Counted from the stretch's first letter, positions 9,479 through 20,640 are shown. The stretch: DNA of 64,000 nucleotides from Devosia sp. (GCA_017794705.1 CP051235.1:2691001-2755000), one strand, 5' to 3'. The notes: generated by a model from the letters alone, not told the origin. Made by a program: numbers and translations.

Positions 9479-9527
9479 ATGCGGCGGCTCCATCTGACAG
9501 CGTGACGCTGTCCCCCGGGTCGCCGCA
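9469..9527 (+). other. Candidate -1 ribosomal frameshift signal in cpoB
   Basis: The heptamer GGGAAAT (9469-9475) lies in the correct X XXY YYZ phase (G GGA AAT) and is followed at once by the zero-frame stop TAG. After four further bases an 11-bp stem can form between 9480-9490 and 9517-9527 (two G-U pairs), enclosing an internal loop and a perfect 7-bp hairpin (GACAGCG 9496-9502 with CGCTGTC 9506-9512, loop TGA). The heptamer differs only in its last base from GGGAAAG used by phage lambda G/GT. A lost T (TTTA read as TTA) would give the same protein, so an error cannot be excluded. Confidence 0.55.
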
Positions 9528-10263
9528 GACCCCGATTGACAATGCGCCCATTGAGGTAACCCCGACTGAACCCGCGACGGTGGATCTGGACGAGGCGATG
9601 AGCCTGCCTGCGCCGGATTCGGTAGACGCGCTGCCCGAGAGCCTTGATCCGCAGGTTGCGCCTGGCGTCAACGGCGACGAACGGCTGCAGCCGGATGTAC
9701 CTGCCGAGGGCGGATCGATGGATTTCATGATCGGTGATGATTTCGACATCACCACGCTGGAGGGTCCGTCTCCGCTTGGTGGCCCGGTCAACCTGTCGAT
9801 TGAAGGCGAGGGCATCGGCTCGAGCCTTGATCCACAGGCGCTCGATCTTGATTTCGGGGCCGGTCAACTGGTCACCGAGGGCGATGCCGAGGCGCAGTAC
9901 CGGGCTGGCTATGACGCCGTCGTGCAGGGCGACTATGCCTTTGCCGAAGCCCAATTCGGCCAGTTCGTGGCGCTGTTCCCCGATCACCCGCTGGCGCCGG
10001 ACGCGACCAACTGGCTCGGCGAGGCCCTGTTGCAGCGCGGCGAATATGATCTGGCGGCGCAGGTGCTGTTTGGCGGCTTCCAACGTTACGAGGCCTCGAT
10101 CCGGGCGCCCGACCTGTTGCTCAAGCTGGGAATTGCCCTGGCCGGAGCGGACGAACGGGAAACCGCCTGCCGGACCTTTGCCGAAGTGCTCAAGCGCTAT
10201 CCGGGCAATGGTGCCGCCTTCGAGGCGCGGGTTGCCCAGGAGCAGGAGGCTGCCCAGTGCTGA
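9475..10263 (+). CDS. cpoB: CpoB/YbgF, C-terminal TPR half (-1 frame)
   Basis: Continues cpoB after a shift to the -1 frame: from TTA at 9475 the reading is L-DAAAPSD, an acidic Pro-rich linker of about 130 residues, then a TPR region starting near AEAQYRAGYDAVVQGDYAFA with three repeat-like helical pairs to the end. No ribosome site or convincing start precedes the first possible internal start (GTG at 9502), so this part is best read as a product of fusion to the upstream frame; together they give about 403 residues. The final TGA lies inside the start of tilS, a 7-nt overlap, which argues the frame is still under selection. Confidence 0.8.
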   Translation, partial: LDAAAPSDSVTLSPGSPQTPIDNAPIEVTPTEPATVDLDEAMSLPAPDSVDALPESLDPQVAPGVNGDERLQPDVPAEGGSMDFMIGDDFDITTLEGPSPLGGPVNLSIEGEGIGSSLDPQALDLDFGAGQLVTEGDAEAQYRAGYDAVVQGDYAFAEAQFGQFVALFPDHPLAPDATNWLGEALLQRGEYDLAAQVLFGGFQRYEASIRAPDLLLKLGIALAGADERETACRTFAEVLKRYPGNGAAFEARVAQEQEAAQC

Positions 10264-11516
10264 AGCCCAACCCCATCCGGCTGGACGGGGTTGATCTTGC
10301 CGCTCTTTTCGCGGGCGTTGCAGGGTTCAAAAAAATCGGGCTGGCGGTCTCCGGCGGCCCGGATTCACTGGCGCTTCTGCTGCTGGTGCGCGCCCGGTGG
10401 GACCAGTCAGACCACGCGCCGGACGTCTTCGTTTACAGCGTTGATCATCGCCTGCGACCGGAGGCTGAGGCTGAAGCGGCAATGGTTGCCGAACTGGCGG
10501 GAGAGCTCGGGTTCACCGCGCGCGTGCTCGAATGGCGTGACGCCAAACCGCAAACGGGCATCCAGGCCAAGGCGCGGCTCGCCCGCTATCTGTTGATGCG
10601 CGACGCGATGGCCGTAGACGACGTTCCGGTCCTTTTGACCGCGCATCATGTTGAAGATCAGGCCGAAACCGTTTTGATGCGCATGGCGCATGGCAGCGGT
10701 CTGGCCGGTCTTGGCGGCATGGGCGCATGGTCCGAAGTCGAAGGCGTGCGGCTTCATCGCCCTTTGCTGGACCTCAGGAAAAGTCAGCTTCAAGAAATTG
10801 TGACGGCCTGTGGACTGGAGTCCGCAGCCGATCCATCCAACCTCGACACGCACTACGAACGGGTGCGCTGGCGTGAAACCCTGCCGCAACTCGCCAACCT
10901 GGGGCTGACTGCCGAAACACTGGGGCGGCTGGCCCGCCGCCTGCAGCGCGCGGAACTGGCGTTGGAGCATGCAACAGAAGAGGCATATGCGGCGTCGGTG
11001 TCATTCGACAGCTTCGGCATCGCCCACCTGTCACGGCAGGCGTTTGGAGACTTGCCGGACGAAATCGCATTACGCGTTCTAAAGTTGATGTTCCCACGCC
11101 TCGGCCGGTCAGCACCTCGTCTCGAGCAACTCGAAAGCCTGTTGGTTGATCTTCGATCTTCAGATATTTCAGGCACTTGCGTTTCCGGTGTGCAGGTTCA
11201 GGCGCTCGATCGAGATCTGATCGTCTACGCCGAACCTGGCCGCATGCAGGACGGCGAATTTTCCATCGCGGCGGGCGAAACCAGCATTTGGGACGGCCGG
11301 TTCGAGATTGGAAACGACACGGATTCAGTGCTCATCGTACGGCCAACCGGCGCTCTCAGCCGCCAAAAGGCCGAGCAGTTCTGCGGACAGCAGATCGCCG
11401 TGCCAATGTCTGCGGTCGCCGCCGCGCCATCCGTATTTGACGCCCACCAGGAACGTCTTGCGCTCGGCCTGTTTACGCGTTCTGAACAGATCAAGATTAA
11501 ACTCACCTCAAACTAG
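10257..11516 (+). CDS. tilS: tRNA(Ile)-lysidine synthetase TilS
   Basis: N-type PP-loop ATPase that changes C34 of the CAU-anticodon tRNA-Ile to lysidine. The P-loop SGGPDS sits at residues 32-37 and the family motif around HHVEDQAETVLMR is present. 419 residues, normal length with the extra C-terminal tRNA-binding part, which is more divergent. Start GTG at 10257 overlaps the end of cpoB by 7 nt. An essential gene; its normal neighbours cpoB and ftsH match other rhizobia. Confidence 0.93.
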   Translation: MLKPNPIRLDGVDLAALFAGVAGFKKIGLAVSGGPDSLALLLLVRARWDQSDHAPDVFVYSVDHRLRPEAEAEAAMVAELAGELGFTARVLEWRDAKPQTGIQAKARLARYLLMRDAMAVDDVPVLLTAHHVEDQAETVLMRMAHGSGLAGLGGMGAWSEVEGVRLHRPLLDLRKSQLQEIVTACGLESAADPSNLDTHYERVRWRETLPQLANLGLTAETLGRLARRLQRAELALEHATEEAYAASVSFDSFGIAHLSRQAFGDLPDEIALRVLKLMFPRLGRSAPRLEQLESLLVDLRSSDISGTCVSGVQVQALDRDLIVYAEPGRMQDGEFSIAAGETSIWDGRFEIGNDTDSVLIVRPTGALSRQKAEQFCGQQIAVPMSAVAAAPSVFDAHQERLALGLFTRSEQIKIKLTSN

Positions 11517-11584
11517 CGGTCGGTCGCCGGGTGCCATTTGCCTGCGGCACAGTTTCACCCTCTTAACGCAAACGGGGTGCGGCC

Positions 11585-11614
11585 CTTGTATCGCCGTATT
11601 GGCCCTCTTACATT
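11585..11614 (+). promoter_or_regulatory. Possible sigma-32 promoter of ftsH
   Basis: CTTG at 11585-11588, 16 nt, then CTCTTACATTG: this resembles the alphaproteobacterial RpoH pattern (CTTG, spacer, CYTAT-like -10), 40-70 nt before the ftsH ATG. ftsH is a known heat-shock gene and rpoH is in this window. Sequence match is partial; inference only. Confidence 0.3.
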
Positions 11615-11656
11615 GGCCGCAGCACTCGGGCACTCCCTCACCCTCAGGAAGCTTTT

Positions 11657-13591
<1,935 letters not shown>

Positions 13592-13611
13592 GACCGCAAG
13601 TCAAACAAATC

Positions 13612-13638
13612 AAAGCCGCCCTTCGGGGCGGCTTTTTT
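13612..13638 (+). terminator. Intrinsic terminator after ftsH
   Basis: GC-rich stem AAAGCCGCC / GGCGGCTTT with a short CTTCGGG-type loop and a run of six T, 20 nt after the ftsH stop. Confidence 0.88.
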
Positions 13639-13688
13639 GTTGGCCCGAATTTGCCTAGGCTCGCCTTCAGACAGCGGGGAGACTGACC

Positions 13689-14198
13689 ATCGCGAAACTG
13701 ACAGGACAATGCGGATGCGGCGAGGTGCGCTACGAACTGGCGTCGCCGCCCATGTTCACAAATTGCTGCCACTGCCATGATTGTCAGCAGCAGACCGGCA
13801 GCGCCTTTGTCATCAACGGGTTGATCGAAACCGACCGGATCAAGGTCCTGTCCGGCGAGGTCGAGGGGGTTGAACTGCCCACCGAAAGCGGGCGGGGGCA
13901 TGTATGTTACCGGTGCGTGAAATGCAAGGTGGCGCTGTGGAGCGACTATGGCCGCCGCAGCTATCTGCGGTTCTTGCGGGTTGGCACGCTCGACGACCCC
14001 GATCTGGTGCCCCCTGATGCCCATATTTTCACGCGCACCAAGCTGGACTGGGTCATCCTGCCCGATGATGTGCCCTCGTTTGAAGTCTATTACGACATGA
14101 AAACCCTCTGGTCCGAAGAGGCGCTGGCCCGGCGTCAGGCGGCTTCGGACGCGGCCAAAAGCGGCCCTAGTTTTGACCAGTTTGGCGCCCAGCAGTAG
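13689..14198 (+). CDS. GFA/CENP-V family zinc protein (apparent ATC start)
   Basis: Glutathione-dependent formaldehyde-activating (GFA)-like fold; most members have no proven activity. The zinc ligands appear as QCGCG near the N-terminus, CCHCHDC about 20 residues later, and CVKC near residue 78. The first CxC lies upstream of the first ordinary in-frame start (GTG at 13725), so that start would lose a metal site. In frame, the only plausible start with a ribosome site (GGGGAG at 13676-13681, 7-nt spacing) is ATC at 13689, giving (M)AKLTGQCGCGEVRYEL, a typical N-terminus. No in-frame ATG exists there. Inserted between ftsH and glmM. Confidence 0.8.
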   Translation: MAKLTGQCGCGEVRYELASPPMFTNCCHCHDCQQQTGSAFVINGLIETDRIKVLSGEVEGVELPTESGRGHVCYRCVKCKVALWSDYGRRSYLRFLRVGTLDDPDLVPPDAHIFTRTKLDWVILPDDVPSFEVYYDMKTLWSEEALARRQAASDAAKSGPSFDQFGAQQ

Positions 14199-14327
14199 GC
14201 AAGGTTGATTAACATTGATGGCGAATGCGTTTCGCTTCACGCGAGGGCATGCGGTATATTCGATTGTTAAGCAATTTTCGGCATATCTGATCACATTCAA
14301 CTTTGCGCGCTGGGGCGGACGGGACAG

Positions 14328-15671
14328 ATGAATCGCAAGTATTTCGGGACCGATGGCATTCGCGGCCACGTCAATGGCGACAAGCTGACGCCGGAACTGG
14401 CGCTCAAGGTCGGCATGGCCACCGGGCTGGCCTTCCGGCGCGGCGAACACCGTCACCGGGTGGTGATCGGCAAGGATACGCGGCGCTCCGGCTACATGAT
14501 CGAGAATGCGCTGACCGCCGGTTTCACCGCTGTCGGCATGGATGTTTACCTGCTCGGGCCGATGCCGACACCGGCGGTGGCCATGCTCACCCGTTCATTG
14601 CGCGCCGATCTGGGCGTGATGATCTCCGCTTCGCACAATCCGTTCCATGACAATGGCATCAAGCTGTTCCGCCCGGACGGCTACAAACTGTCCGACAGCG
14701 TCGAGCGCGAGATCGAAGAACTGATCGATCAGGACCTGGCGCCGCGCCTGTCCGAAGGCCGCGATATTGGCCGCGCCAAACGTATCGAGGAAGCACGAAC
14801 CCGCTATATCGAATATGCCAAGCGCACGCTGCCGCGGAACTCAGATTTCACCGGCCTGCGCGTCGTCATCGATTGTGCGCATGGCGCCGCCTACAAGGTG
14901 GCGCCCGACGCGCTGTGGGAATTGGGGGCCGAGGTGGTCACCATCGGCGTTGAGCCGGATGGGTTCAACATCAATGACGAGGTGGGTTCCACGGCGCCGC
15001 AAAAGCTTCAGGCCAAGGTACGCGAAGTGCGCGCCGACATCGGCATTGCGCTCGATGGCGACGCCGACCGTGTTCTGATCGTCGATGAAAAGGGTGAACT
15101 GGTCGATGGCGACCAGCTGATGGCGGTCATCGCCCAATCGTGGAACCGGCGCGGGGCGCTGACCGGCGGCGGCATTGCCGCCACCGTGATGTCCAATCTG
15201 GGGCTGGAGCGCTTCCTTGAAGCGCAGAACCTCAAGCTCGACCGCACGCCCGTTGGCGACCGCTACGTGCTCGAAAGCATGCGGGCCAATGGATACAATG
15301 TCGGCGGCGAACAGTCCGGCCACATCATTCTTTCAGATTTCACCACCACGGGCGACGGGCTGGTCGCTGCGCTTCAGGTGATGCAGGTGGTCAAGACCGA
15401 AGATCGTCCTGTGTCGGAAGTCTGCAAGTGCTTTGAAAAAGTGCCGCAGCTTTTGCAGAACGTTCGTTTCCGCGGCAAGAACCCGCTCGATGACAAGCTG
15501 GTCGCGCAACTGATCCGTGAGAGCGAGGACCGGCTGGGCAAGGCGGGACGCCTCGTCATCCGCGCCTCGGGCACGGAGCCGCTGATCCGCATCATGGGGC
15601 AGGGCGAGGACGAGGGGCTGGTGGCCGCCATTGTCAAGGAAATCACGTCCGCGATCCGCAAGGCGGCTTGA
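14328..15671 (+). CDS. glmM: Phosphoglucosamine mutase GlmM
   Basis: Converts glucosamine-6-phosphate to glucosamine-1-phosphate for UDP-GlcNAc, peptidoglycan and LPS synthesis. The N-terminus [10 protein letters not shown], the phosphoserine loop [11 protein letters not shown] (active serine S102), the metal loop DGDADR (about 241-246) and the C-terminal phosphate-binding [12 protein letters not shown] are all present. 447 residues, full length. Follows ftsH in the usual rhizobial order. A 129-nt upstream gap probably holds its promoter. Confidence 0.97.
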   Translation: MNRKYFGTDGIRGHVNGDKLTPELALKVGMATGLAFRRGEHRHRVVIGKDTRRSGYMIENALTAGFTAVGMDVYLLGPMPTPAVAMLTRSLRADLGVMISASHNPFHDNGIKLFRPDGYKLSDSVEREIEELIDQDLAPRLSEGRDIGRAKRIEEARTRYIEYAKRTLPRNSDFTGLRVVIDCAHGAAYKVAPDALWELGAEVVTIGVEPDGFNINDEVGSTAPQKLQAKVREVRADIGIALDGDADRVLIVDEKGELVDGDQLMAVIAQSWNRRGALTGGGIAATVMSNLGLERFLEAQNLKLDRTPVGDRYVLESMRANGYNVGGEQSGHIILSDFTTTGDGLVAALQVMQVVKTEDRPVSEVCKCFEKVPQLLQNVRFRGKNPLDDKLVAQLIRESEDRLGKAGRLVIRASGTEPLIRIMGQGEDEGLVAAIVKEITSAIRKAA

Positions 15672-15676
15672 GCCTG

Positions 15677-16171
15677 ATGATTTCAGTGATGCGCAGCCGA
15701 CTTGTGCAGCTTGTTGCCGTGGTCGCAGTGCTGTTGGCACTTGCGGTCCCGGCAGCCGCCCAGTCCAGCCTTACCTCTGTCGGCATCACTGAACTTGAAG
15801 ATGCGCCACGCCTGTTTGCCAGCGCGGTCGCTGAAGGCGATATTCGGCGTCTCAGTTCCTACTATGACGAGAACGCGGTCCTGTTCGCGCCGGACGGCGA
15901 GGCCGCAGTGGGGCGGGACAGTATCGCCCGGGTCTATGCGCGCAATGCCCAGGCCGGCGAGAACCGCATGGTGTTCCGGCAGGTCAATATCGAGAGCGAA
16001 GGCACGCGCGGCTCGATCATCTGGGTATGGGAATTGTCGATCACCCCGCGCGGACAGGCGCCGGTAGTCATCACCGGGCGTTCGCTGCTTTACCTTGTGA
16101 AGACGCCGTTCGGCTGGAAAATTCTTTTCGACATGTTCCAATTGTTGCCGGTCTCGACTTCCGGCCAGTAA
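15677..16171 (+). CDS. Secreted SnoaL-like/DUF4440-type protein
   Basis: 164 residues with a signal peptide ending AAAQ and a cone-shaped NTF2-like domain: the patterns FASAVAEGDIRRLSSYYDENAVLFAPDGEAAVGRD and the closing GWKILFDMFQ are typical of SnoaL or DUF4440 proteins. No catalytic residues can be assigned. Possible starts are TTG 15668, ATG 15677 and ATG 15689; I use 15677, five bases after the glmM stop, so it is probably in the glmM transcript. Function unknown; a periplasmic ligand-binding role is only a guess. Confidence 0.7.
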   Translation: MISVMRSRLVQLVAVVAVLLALAVPAAAQSSLTSVGITELEDAPRLFASAVAEGDIRRLSSYYDENAVLFAPDGEAAVGRDSIARVYARNAQAGENRMVFRQVNIESEGTRGSIIWVWELSITPRGQAPVVITGRSLLYLVKTPFGWKILFDMFQLLPVSTSGQ

Positions 16172-16391
16172 TTCCCACCCTGTTGGCTCGATTCAACTTC
16201 GGGCAATTTTTTCAGTCAACTCAAGCGGATGGCGCACCAGAAGCAGGCGTGCTCGTGTCAAACATGGTTAATGACCAGTAAAGGGCGTGTTTTCAAAATG
16301 TTAGGGTTAATGAGCTAGGTTAACCGGGATTGAAGGACGTACTGCGGTATTTCCTTGATTGACCAGATTGTGACCTACAAAGGACCCTATC

Positions 16392-17093
16392 ATGCGCAAG
16401 CTGACCGCACTTATCTTCGCGGCAATCTTCGCCTTCGCAGCGGCCCCGGCCCTTGCAGCGGACCTGCCCGAATATCCCGTTTACGACATTCCTGACCTGC
16501 CGCCCGTTGACTATGGGCTGGGTGGTTCATTCTATCTGCGCGGCAGCGTTGCCGGCAGTGCCTGGTGGGCCTCCGACGCCATCTATTGCGGATGTATCAC
16601 AACCTTTGACGCGCCGGGCTACGGCTTCTCGATCGGCGGCGGTTTCGGTTACGAAACCGGTGACGGGTTCCGCGCTGACGTGACCTATGACTATTTGTCG
16701 ATCGACGGCCTTTCCGAAACCGGCGGCAACTCGGTCAACCTGCGTTCGAGCCTGATGCTGGCCAACGCCTACTATGACTTCATGTTCAGCGACTATGGCT
16801 CGGCCGGCGGTGGCTGGGGCGCCTACATCGGCGGTGGTGTCGGCTTTGCCTATAACTACTCGCAGGTGCTGGACTCCGGTGGTGTCGAGCTAGCCTGGGG
16901 TACCTCGGTCGAGGCTGCTGGTGCCATTATGGCAGGTGTGACCTACGACATGGGCACGATGGTTGCCGATCTTGGCTACCGTGCGATCTACATGGACAAG
17001 GTGATGAGCACGCCTCCGGCTGCACCTCCCCCGTACCTGATCAACAACAACTGGATCCACGAAGTGCGTGGAACCCTGCGCTACCGCTTCTAG
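16392..17093 (+). CDS. Outer-membrane beta-barrel protein, Omp25/RopB-like
   Basis: 233 residues: a cleavable signal peptide (ALAAD), a short Pro-rich linker, then alternating aromatic/glycine strands ending in GTLRYRF, with the C-terminal phenylalanine that marks BAM substrates. The pattern FYLRGSVAGSAWW and the acidic-Pro N-terminus resemble the Omp25/Omp31/RopB family of rhizobia, small 8-stranded barrels that stabilise the envelope. Strong codon bias and a good terminator suggest high expression. The 220-nt gap before it includes its promoter; two TTAA boxes nine bases apart lie at 16307-16323. Confidence 0.85.
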   Translation: MRKLTALIFAAIFAFAAAPALAADLPEYPVYDIPDLPPVDYGLGGSFYLRGSVAGSAWWASDAIYCGCITTFDAPGYGFSIGGGFGYETGDGFRADVTYDYLSIDGLSETGGNSVNLRSSLMLANAYYDFMFSDYGSAGGGWGAYIGGGVGFAYNYSQVLDSGGVELAWGTSVEAAGAIMAGVTYDMGTMVADLGYRAIYMDKVMSTPPAAPPPYLINNNWIHEVRGTLRYRF

Positions 17094-17126
17094 CCGCGCA
17101 TCCCGCACAAGAGTACTGGTCAATGG

Positions 17127-17154
17127 GGCGGCACCCGCGGGTGCCGCCTTTTTG
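17127..17154 (+). terminator. Intrinsic terminator after the Omp25-like gene
   Basis: A 10-bp GC stem (GGCGGCACCC 17127-17136 with GGGTGCCGCC 17139-17148) followed by TTTTTGTTG. It lies between convergent genes; on the minus strand there is no T run, so it serves the plus-strand gene. Confidence 0.88.
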
Positions 17155-17157
17155 TTG

Positions 17158-18339
17158 TCAGGTGCCGAACTGGAATTTTTCAAACCTGTCGAGCGCCGTT
17201 TCGATCAGCGGTCTTTGCCGGACCGGGTCGGCACCCGGCATCCAGACCCAGTTCTGGATCAGCAATTTGCCATTCTGCCGGTCGGCCTTCAGGTCGAGTG
17301 CCGCGACAATCTCATCCCCGACCAGCACCGGCAGTGCGAAATAGCCCCACTGGCGCTTGGCTTCGGGCACATAGGCCTCGAACAGATGCTGATAGCCGAA
17401 CAGGGCCGCCGTGCGCTTGCGCTGGATGATCAGCGGGTCGAACGGCGACAGGATGTGCACCAGGCTCGCGTCCGGTTCATTGATTTTTGCCTCGAGCGTT
17501 TCCGGCCGGGCGTAATGCGGCACCTTTTCCAGCCCCGCAATGGTCACCGGCACAAGCCGCCGGCCCTTCACTTCCTTTTCGATCAGGGCCGCCATGTCCG
17601 GCTTGGTGATGTCGGGCTTGGAGTAGGTATTGTTGAAACATACCGAATCGAGGCTGATCACACCCTGCGTGCGCAGCGCCCGGTCGAGCACATAGCGCAG
17701 CGTCTGATGCGGTGAAGCGGGTTTGGGAAGCCGCTCCCAGCCGAAATGCCGCTCGGTCAATTCATAGGTTTTCAGCATGCCCTGGCGCCGCGAAATGACC
17801 AGACGGCCGCTGTAGAAACCGGACTGCAGCGCGCGTTTCGAGGGTTTGCGGCTGGCCCAGAGATGTTCCTTTTCAACCAGCCGGTCGTCCTTGATGTCCG
17901 AAATGGCGAGGGGGCCTTCATCGCGGATGCGGTTGATGAGCTTTCGGAACTGATAGTCGCTGACGCTGCCGCCCCAGCCCGCCGGATCGCGCCGGTGCGC
18001 CTTCATCGCCGCAGTGTAATAGCGCATGTCTGAAACGGGCAGATAGCTGAGCGCGTGAGTCCAGTATTCAAAGACGGTCTTGGCATCGGACTGGGCGATG
18101 GCCAGGTCCGTTCGCTGGTACTCGGGAATACGGCTGAAAAGGATATGGTGGTGGCAGCGTTCGATGACATTGATTGTATCGATCTGAACATAGCCGAGGT
18201 GCTCGATGGCCCTCGCCACGGCATCCGGGCCGCTGCCGAACGGCTCGGCCGCGGTCAGCCGTTGCGCCTCCAGCCAGATGTGGCGGGCAGTGTAGGGACT
18301 GATCTGGATGGGCGGTTTTGCGGTCACGGAATGTCTCAT
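17158..18339 (-). CDS. YcaQ-family interstrand-crosslink DNA glycosylase (winged-helix protein)
   Basis: HTH_42/YcaQ (AlkX) family glycosylase that unhooks DNA crosslinks and alkylated bases. The catalytic QxD motif is visible as LGYVQIDTINVIERCHHH, Q52 and D54 from the chosen start, matching the LQLDSI.V..RSHH pattern of E. coli YcaQ. Tandem winged helices follow. ATG at 18339 is chosen; an in-frame ATG at 18384 adds 15 residues but has no ribosome site. About 393 residues, normal for the family. Activity is inferred from family. Confidence 0.85.
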   Translation of the reverse strand: MRHSVTAKPPIQISPYTARHIWLEAQRLTAAEPFGSGPDAVARAIEHLGYVQIDTINVIERCHHHILFSRIPEYQRTDLAIAQSDAKTVFEYWTHALSYLPVSDMRYYTAAMKAHRRDPAGWGGSVSDYQFRKLINRIRDEGPLAISDIKDDRLVEKEHLWASRKPSKRALQSGFYSGRLVISRRQGMLKTYELTERHFGWERLPKPASPHQTLRYVLDRALRTQGVISLDSVCFNNTYSKPDITKPDMAALIEKEVKGRRLVPVTIAGLEKVPHYARPETLEAKINEPDASLVHILSPFDPLIIQRKRTAALFGYQHLFEAYVPEAKRQWGYFALPVLVGDEIVAALDLKADRQNGKLLIQNWVWMPGADPVRQRPLIETALDRFEKFQFGT

Positions 18340-18446
18340 TGATTCTGGTTGGGCCCAGTCTAGCCAAATTGCAGCAGTTGACATGCGTCAAAGCGCAACC
18401 CGAAATCCCCGGCGATAATTTCGCATCTTTTCAAAAGGGGGTTCCC

Positions 18447-18605
18447 ATGGACCAAAAGATCAATGTCACCCATCACAGCCAGCTTGGCGCCTTGTGGTTT
18501 GGCGGCTGGCTATTCTCAATCGGCTACCTGCAGCTCGGGTTTTGGCAGGGGCTGCTCGGGCTGATTGTCTGGCCCTATTTCCTCGGCGCGCATTTCGCGG
18601 GCTGA
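18447..18605 (+). CDS. Small hydrophobic protein, 52 residues
   Basis: A short gene with a good AAGGGGG ribosome site before ATG 18447. The product has a polar N-terminus (MDQKINVTHHSQLGALW) and two short hydrophobic stretches rich in Trp, Leu and Gly, suggesting a small membrane protein. Similar tiny proteins with the LGALWFGGWLF-type motif occur in rhizobia but have no assigned function. Monocistronic, between a divergent gene and the chemotaxis pair. Confidence 0.55.
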   Translation: MDQKINVTHHSQLGALWFGGWLFSIGYLQLGFWQGLLGLIVWPYFLGAHFAG

Positions 18606-18718
18606 ACTGTCTAAGATCCTTGAGATTGCCGAGCCGGGAGCATTTTCCGGCGCGGGATGATGGTCTGACTGGAATAATATTGATTATTCAATACAACCAG
18701 CTGACAGGCGAAGAGTGA

Positions 18719-18744
18719 CAATACTGGCGCGTCTGCCAGTATTG
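18719..18744. repeat. Perfect 10-bp inverted repeat upstream of the chemoreceptor
   Basis: CAATACTGGC (18719-18728) and GCCAGTATTG (18735-18744) separated by six bases. No T run follows, so it is a poor terminator; it could be an operator or an RNA hairpin in the leader of the chemoreceptor gene. Confidence 0.6.
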
Positions 18745-18855
18745 TTCAGTCAATCTTAAGAGCTTCTGTGGAATCTGCTTATCGGGAACGTAGTCGTGAT
18801 TTAACTCCCAGGCGGGAGAGTTGAGGGCGTAGCTCATCAGGAGAACGCACGCGCT

Positions 18856-20640
18856 ATGTTTAATGGCATTTTCAAGTCACGAGGATCTTCCTCGGCCCAG
18901 GCCACACTCGAGGCCCTTTCCAAATCCCAGGCCATCATCGAGTTCGAACTCGACGGCACCATAATCACGGCCAACGAAAATTTCTGTGCGGCGATGGGTT
19001 ATGCGCTCGAGGAAATCGCCGGGCAGCACCATCGGATGTTCGTCGAGCCGGACTATGCCCAGTCGGCGGAATACAAGAAATTCTGGACCGAGCTCGGTTC
19101 CGGCAAGTTCGACAGCGGCGAGTACAAGCGGCTCGGCAAGGGCGGCAAGGAAATCTGGATCCAGGCGTCGTACAATCCGGTGATGGGGCCGGACGGCAAG
19201 CCAATAAAAGTGGTCAAGATCGCCTCGGACGTGACCGCGCGCACCAAACGCTCGGCTGACCGGCAGAGCCAGCTCGATGCGATTTCCCGTTCCCAGGCGG
19301 TCATCGAATTTGAACTGGACGGCACGATCATCACCGCCAACGAGAATTTCTGTTCTGCGATGGGTTACGCGCTGGACGAGATCAAGGGCAAGCATCACCG
19401 GATGTTCGTCGAGCCGTCCTATGGCGCCAGCCGGGAGTATGCGGAGTTCTGGGCCAAGCTCGGACGTGGCGAGAGCGAAAGCGCCGAGTTCAAGCGGTTC
19501 GGCAAGGGCGGCAAGGAAGTCTGGATACAGGCCTCCTACAACCCGATCTTTGATCCCAATGGCAAGCCCTACAAGGTGGTCAAATACGCCACCGACGCCA
19601 CCCAGGCCGTGGCTCGCCGCCAGGCGGTGATGGTGCTCGGCAAGGAACTCGAAAAACTGGCGGACGGCGATCTGACATTGCACATCGAAGAGCCGTTCAT
19701 CGGCGAACTGGACGCGGTGCGTCAGTCGTTCAACACAACGGTTGAAAAGTTCGCCGAAATCATGGGCCAACTGCGCAATACGTCACGCGGCGTGAAGGTG
19801 GCGACAGGTGAAATCCTGTCCGGCGCCAATGACCTGTCACAGCGCACCACCCAGCAGGCCGCCACCATTGAGGAAACCTCGGCGACCATGGAACAACTTG
19901 CATCGACCGTGATGGAAAACGCCAACAAGGCGCAGGAGGCCTCGGCCGGGTCCAGCAAGGTGTCGCACACGGCCCAGGAAGGTGCGGAGGTGATGCACCA
20001 GGCCAACAATGCCATGGAGCGTATCACCGCCAGTTCGAAGAAGATTTCGAACATCATCGGCATGATCGATGACATCGCCTTCCAGACCAACCTGTTGGCG
20101 CTCAACGCTTCGGTGGAAGCCGCCCGCGCCGGCGAGGCAGGCAAGGGCTTTGCGGTGGTGGCTGTAGAAGTGCGGCGTCTGGCGCAATCGGCCGCGGAAG
20201 CCTCCTCCGAGGTCAAGGCGCTGATCGAACAGAGTTCCGCCGAGGTCTCGGAAGGCTCGAAATTCGTCTCCAGCGCCGCCGAAAAGCTGGAAAGCATGCT
20301 GGAGGCGGTACGCCAGTCCAATCAACTGATGGAGCAGATCGCCAGTGAGAGCCGCGAACAGGCCTCCTCGATTGAAGAGGTCAACACGGCGGTTCGTCAA
20401 CTCGACGAGATGACCCAGCACAATGCAGCGCTGGTCGAAGAAACCAATGCCGCCATTGAACAGACCGAAGTACGGGCCAATGAACTCGACCGCATCGTTG
20501 AAGTGTTCAAAGTTGCCATGGAAAGTGCCGCTGAAACCCGTAAACCAAATGTACATATCCAGCAGGATAGTCTGAAGAGGGCCGCGAAACAGTTTCACAC
20601 CCACGGCAATGCTGCCGTGGATACATGGGATGAGTTCTGA
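18856..20640 (+). CDS. Soluble methyl-accepting chemotaxis protein with two PAS domains
   Basis: 594 residues without a transmembrane segment. Two very similar PAS domains (about 22-135 and 144-257; both contain [15 protein letters not shown] and the [14 protein letters not shown] core) sense an internal signal, probably redox or energy through a bound cofactor. A HAMP-like linker (about 260-310) leads to the signalling hairpin, whose tip [20 protein letters not shown] begins near residue 399. The last five residues are TWDEF, which fits the CheR/CheB tether pentapeptide (xWxxF; NWETF in E. coli). Co-transcribed with cheW: the stop and next start share one base. Confidence 0.93.
   Translation: MFNGIFKSRGSSSAQATLEALSKSQAIIEFELDGTIITANENFCAAMGYALEEIAGQHHRMFVEPDYAQSAEYKKFWTELGSGKFDSGEYKRLGKGGKEIWIQASYNPVMGPDGKPIKVVKIASDVTARTKRSADRQSQLDAISRSQAVIEFELDGTIITANENFCSAMGYALDEIKGKHHRMFVEPSYGASREYAEFWAKLGRGESESAEFKRFGKGGKEVWIQASYNPIFDPNGKPYKVVKYATDATQAVARRQAVMVLGKELEKLADGDLTLHIEEPFIGELDAVRQSFNTTVEKFAEIMGQLRNTSRGVKVATGEILSGANDLSQRTTQQAATIEETSATMEQLASTVMENANKAQEASAGSSKVSHTAQEGAEVMHQANNAMERITASSKKISNIIGMIDDIAFQTNLLALNASVEAARAGEAGKGFAVVAVEVRRLAQSAAEASSEVKALIEQSSAEVSEGSKFVSSAAEKLESMLEAVRQSNQLMEQIASESREQASSIEEVNTAVRQLDEMTQHNAALVEETNAAIEQTEVRANELDRIVEVFKVAMESAAETRKPNVHIQQDSLKRAAKQFHTHGNAAVDTWDEF

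Noticed and set aside
16307-16323. TTAA boxes before the Omp25-like gene as a CtrA site
   Set aside because: Spacing is nine bases, whereas the CtrA consensus is TTAA-N7-TTAA. The same nine-base spacing occurs upstream of ctrA at 54519-54535, so it is noted but not called.
18494-18718. Open frame overlapping the 52-residue small gene and the gap after it
   Set aside because: No ribosome site and Arg-rich shadow composition; the other frame has a good ribosome site.
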